DNA of 64,000 nt. Source: Paramesorhizobium salinisoli. Its GTDB lineage: Bacteria > Pseudomonadota > Alphaproteobacteria > Rhizobiales > Rhizobiaceae. The position numbers were made by a program, and so were the translations under genes. The stretch covers positions 434,001-498,000 of the forward strand of contig NZ_QOZG01000001.1 in NCBI RefSeq assembly GCF_003335045.1. The letters run 5' to 3'. Of the stretch, positions 62,571 to 64,000 are shown piece by piece. How positions within the stretch are numbered: position 1 is the first letter of the stretch; every line of letters begins with the position of its first letter. Under the pieces are notes generated by a model, which was not told the DNA's origin, made no database searches, and saw nothing but the letters and a program-made list of their open reading frames with translations.

Positions 62571-62609
62571 CCCCCTCTCTGCGGGGGCATCTCCCCCGCA
62601 GAGAGGGGG
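62571..62609. terminator. Perfect 17-bp hairpin between convergent genes
   Basis: Arms CCCCCTCTCTGCGGGGG and its complement with a five-base loop. It lies directly after the aminotransferase stop (62567) and before hutC. The following CGCGATTCC matches the end of the repeat at 28.6 kb, so it probably belongs to the same intergenic repeat family while serving as a bidirectional terminator. Confidence 0.7.
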
Positions 62610-62663
62610 ATGCCCCCCGCGATTCCATCAAGGCAGCAATCGCTCGGAACAGCTTGGAAAGAC

Positions 62664-63413
62664 TCATCCTTGCGCCGGTGTGAACCGGGCAATGAGCGCG
62701 TGATTGTCGCCGGAATAGGTCAGCCGGACGTGCGTTATCGGCTGACCGGCATTCCAGGTGCGCCGTTCGACGACAAGGCATGGCGAACCCTCGGAAATAG
62801 CCAATGCACCCGCCGTCTCCTGGTCCGCCGCCACGGCGCGGATGCTGTGCTCGGCATTGCTCCACGGCACACGGTCGAGCAGCCACGGGCCGGGTGCGAC
62901 CTGCCGGAAATCCTCGCCATCCGCCTCAGGCACGGCGCCCAGATTGATAATGCGCTCCTCCAGGCAGAAGGGGCGTGGTCCGGCGAAATGCCGGCATGAA
63001 AGTTCGAGAAGCAAGGTATCCGTATCGATATCCAGACGCTTGCGGTCCGACGCGCTGGCCTTCCGCTTGCGCATCTTCAGCAACTCGTAGCGGTAGGGCA
63101 GCCCGAGTTGCTGCACCTCCTCCCTGATATCGTGGATTTCCAGGACGGCGGCCTGCGATTGCGGTTGGGCGACGAAACTGCCGGAGCGCCGCTTGCGCTC
63201 GATGAGCCCGCCCTTGGCGAGTTGCGTCAGCGCCTTGTTCACCGTCATCCGGGAGCAGCCATATTGCTCCGTCAGTTCATGCTCGAAGGGAATGCGATAG
63301 CCGGGCGGCCATTCACCGGAGAAGATATGCGCCTCTATATCGCCGAGAATGCGTTGATGCAGCGAAGCGGGCGGGCTCTCGCCTCCATTCCTGTCATTGG
63401 AATTATGCACCAT
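62664..63413 (-). CDS. hutC: GntR-family histidine utilisation repressor HutC
   Basis: 249 residues. GntR winged HTH near the N-terminus: IFSGEWPPGYRIPFEHELTE, then YGCSRMTVNKALTQLAKGGL. The UTRA effector domain follows, with HDIREEVQQLGLPYRYELLK and CLVVERRTWNAGQPITHVRL. HutC senses urocanate and represses hut genes. It lies 81 bases downstream of the hutF-like gene on the same strand. Confidence 0.92.
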   Translation of the reverse strand: MVHNSNDRNGGESPPASLHQRILGDIEAHIFSGEWPPGYRIPFEHELTEQYGCSRMTVNKALTQLAKGGLIERKRRSGSFVAQPQSQAAVLEIHDIREEVQQLGLPYRYELLKMRKRKASASDRKRLDIDTDTLLLELSCRHFAGPRPFCLEERIINLGAVPEADGEDFRQVAPGPWLLDRVPWSNAEHSIRAVAADQETAGALAISEGSPCLVVERRTWNAGQPITHVRLTYSGDNHALIARFTPAQG

Positions 63414-63494
63414 TCATCCGTCCTTCGAATCGCCGCAGGTTTCGACCTTAGACTGCACGGGCAGGAGCAAGAATACAAAACGACCGCCGGTCGT

Positions 63495-64000
63495 TCATCC
63501 CTGAAGAAGCTGCCTGAGCACGGTATCGAACCCCCGCGCAGACTTCTCCCGCAGACGATGCCGCCCGCCCTCCACCTGCTTCACGCCGCGCACCCAGACG
63601 CTGTCGATTGTTGCACGGCCGGCGAAGATCCAGCCATCCAGAATGGCATCGTCCATCGCGCCGGCAAGCCTTTGCGTATCGAGCGAAACCAGATCCGCCG
63701 CCTGCCCCACGGCGATGCCCTCGCCCGAAACGCCAAGCGCAGCGCTGCCGCCGGCAAAAGCGCCGACATAAAGCGCGCATCCCGTCGAGCCCTCCGCCAC
63801 GGCCATGACGTTGCGGGCTCGATGGAAGATGCGCTGCGAATATTCCAGCTGCCGCAATTCGTCGGCAATGCCTATCAGCACATTGGAATCCGAGCCAATG
63901 CCGAAACGGCCGCCATTTGCCGTGAAGAGCGGCGCCTGGAATGTGCCGTCGCCGAGATTGGCTTCGGTCACCGGGCAGAGACCGGCGATCGCGCCGCTCG
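63495..64000 (-). CDS. hutF: Formimidoylglutamate deiminase HutF, C-terminal part
   Basis: The gene enters from the right edge and reads SGAIAGLCPVTEANLGDG at the boundary, then GRFGIGSDSNVLIGIADELR and ARNVMAVAEG. This is the amidohydrolase fold with the SDSN metal-site motif and matches HutF/formiminoglutamate deiminase. About 168 residues are visible. With hutC it marks the histidine degradation cluster extending to the right. An ORF start at 63971 is internal, not the true start. Confidence 0.88.
   Translation of the reverse strand, partial: SGAIAGLCPVTEANLGDGTFQAPLFTANGGRFGIGSDSNVLIGIADELRQLEYSQRIFHRARNVMAVAEGSTGCALYVGAFAGGSAALGVSGEGIAVGQAADLVSLDTQRLAGAMDDAILDGWIFAGRATIDSVWVRGVKQVEGGRHRLREKSARGFDTVLRQLLQG

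Noticed and set aside
1-64000. CRISPR arrays, prophage or transposase genes
   Set aside because: No regularly spaced repeats, cas genes, integrase or transposase ORFs were recognised. The tandem array at 36.7 kb has no spacers.

Overview
The window is GC-rich chromosomal DNA from an alphaproteobacterium of the order Hyphomicrobiales. The closest match by gene content and protein wording is the Brucella/Ochrobactrum group. Support comes from CtrA, SciP and ChpT lying together, the periplasmic protein EipA (DUF1134) beside them, a Brucella-like MnmA, and Ochrobactrum-like omega-transaminases. The species cannot be fixed from sequence alone.

Layout. 1-5.5 kb: the end of a quaternary-amine transporter ATPase gene, then a dppABCDF-type peptide uptake operon on the minus strand. 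6-9.4 kb: a HugZ-type protein, an ArsR regulator overlapping an rRNA/tRNA methyltransferase, and mnmA. 9.6-14.2 kb: the cell-cycle block (sciP, fliJ, ctrA, an orphan receiver protein, chpT, eipA). The DNA upstream of ctrA and sciP carries GANTC methylation sites and CtrA-like boxes. 14.3-18 kb: a coiled-coil membrane protein and an aminotransferase/oxidoreductase pair of nucleotide-sugar type. 18.1-23.7 kb: a tRNA with CAT anticodon followed by accessory genes, namely a LodA/LodB-type quinoprotein oxidase operon led by a small Tat-signal protein, and an ArsR-glyoxalase pair with a clear palindromic operator. 23.8-28.6 kb: a YadGH-type ABC exporter and a soluble FtsK translocase.

28.6-39.9 kb is one ten-gene minus-strand operon that looks built for import and catabolism of a polyol or rare sugar: a dehydrogenase, a binding protein, two permeases, an ATPase, two FGGY kinases, a 6-phospho-3-hexuloisomerase-like SIS protein, a TIM-barrel epimerase and a SorC regulator. 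40-44 kb holds a series of small, often charged proteins. 43.8-48.5 kb: an omega-transaminase, an aldo/keto reductase, an MFS exporter and a LysR regulator. 48.5-49.8 kb: an AT-rich patch with an isolated six-repeat beta-propeller-like protein. 49.9-58 kb: an MscS-type channel and a tripartite efflux operon with two lipoprotein adaptors and one RND pump. 58.4-64 kb: amino-acid catabolism, with an Lrp/AsnC regulator, an alanine racemase gene collapsed by an internal deletion, dadA, a cupin regulator with an omega-amino acid transaminase, then hutC and the end of hutF.

The points most worth a second look are the Tat-protein/LodA/LodB operon, the polyol operon with its 3-hexulose-phosphate isomerase and stop-codon-bearing tandem repeats, the in-frame collapsed alanine racemase, the beta-propeller orphan, and the cis-regulatory sites around ctrA and sciP. 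No CRISPR array, transposase or integrase gene was seen.
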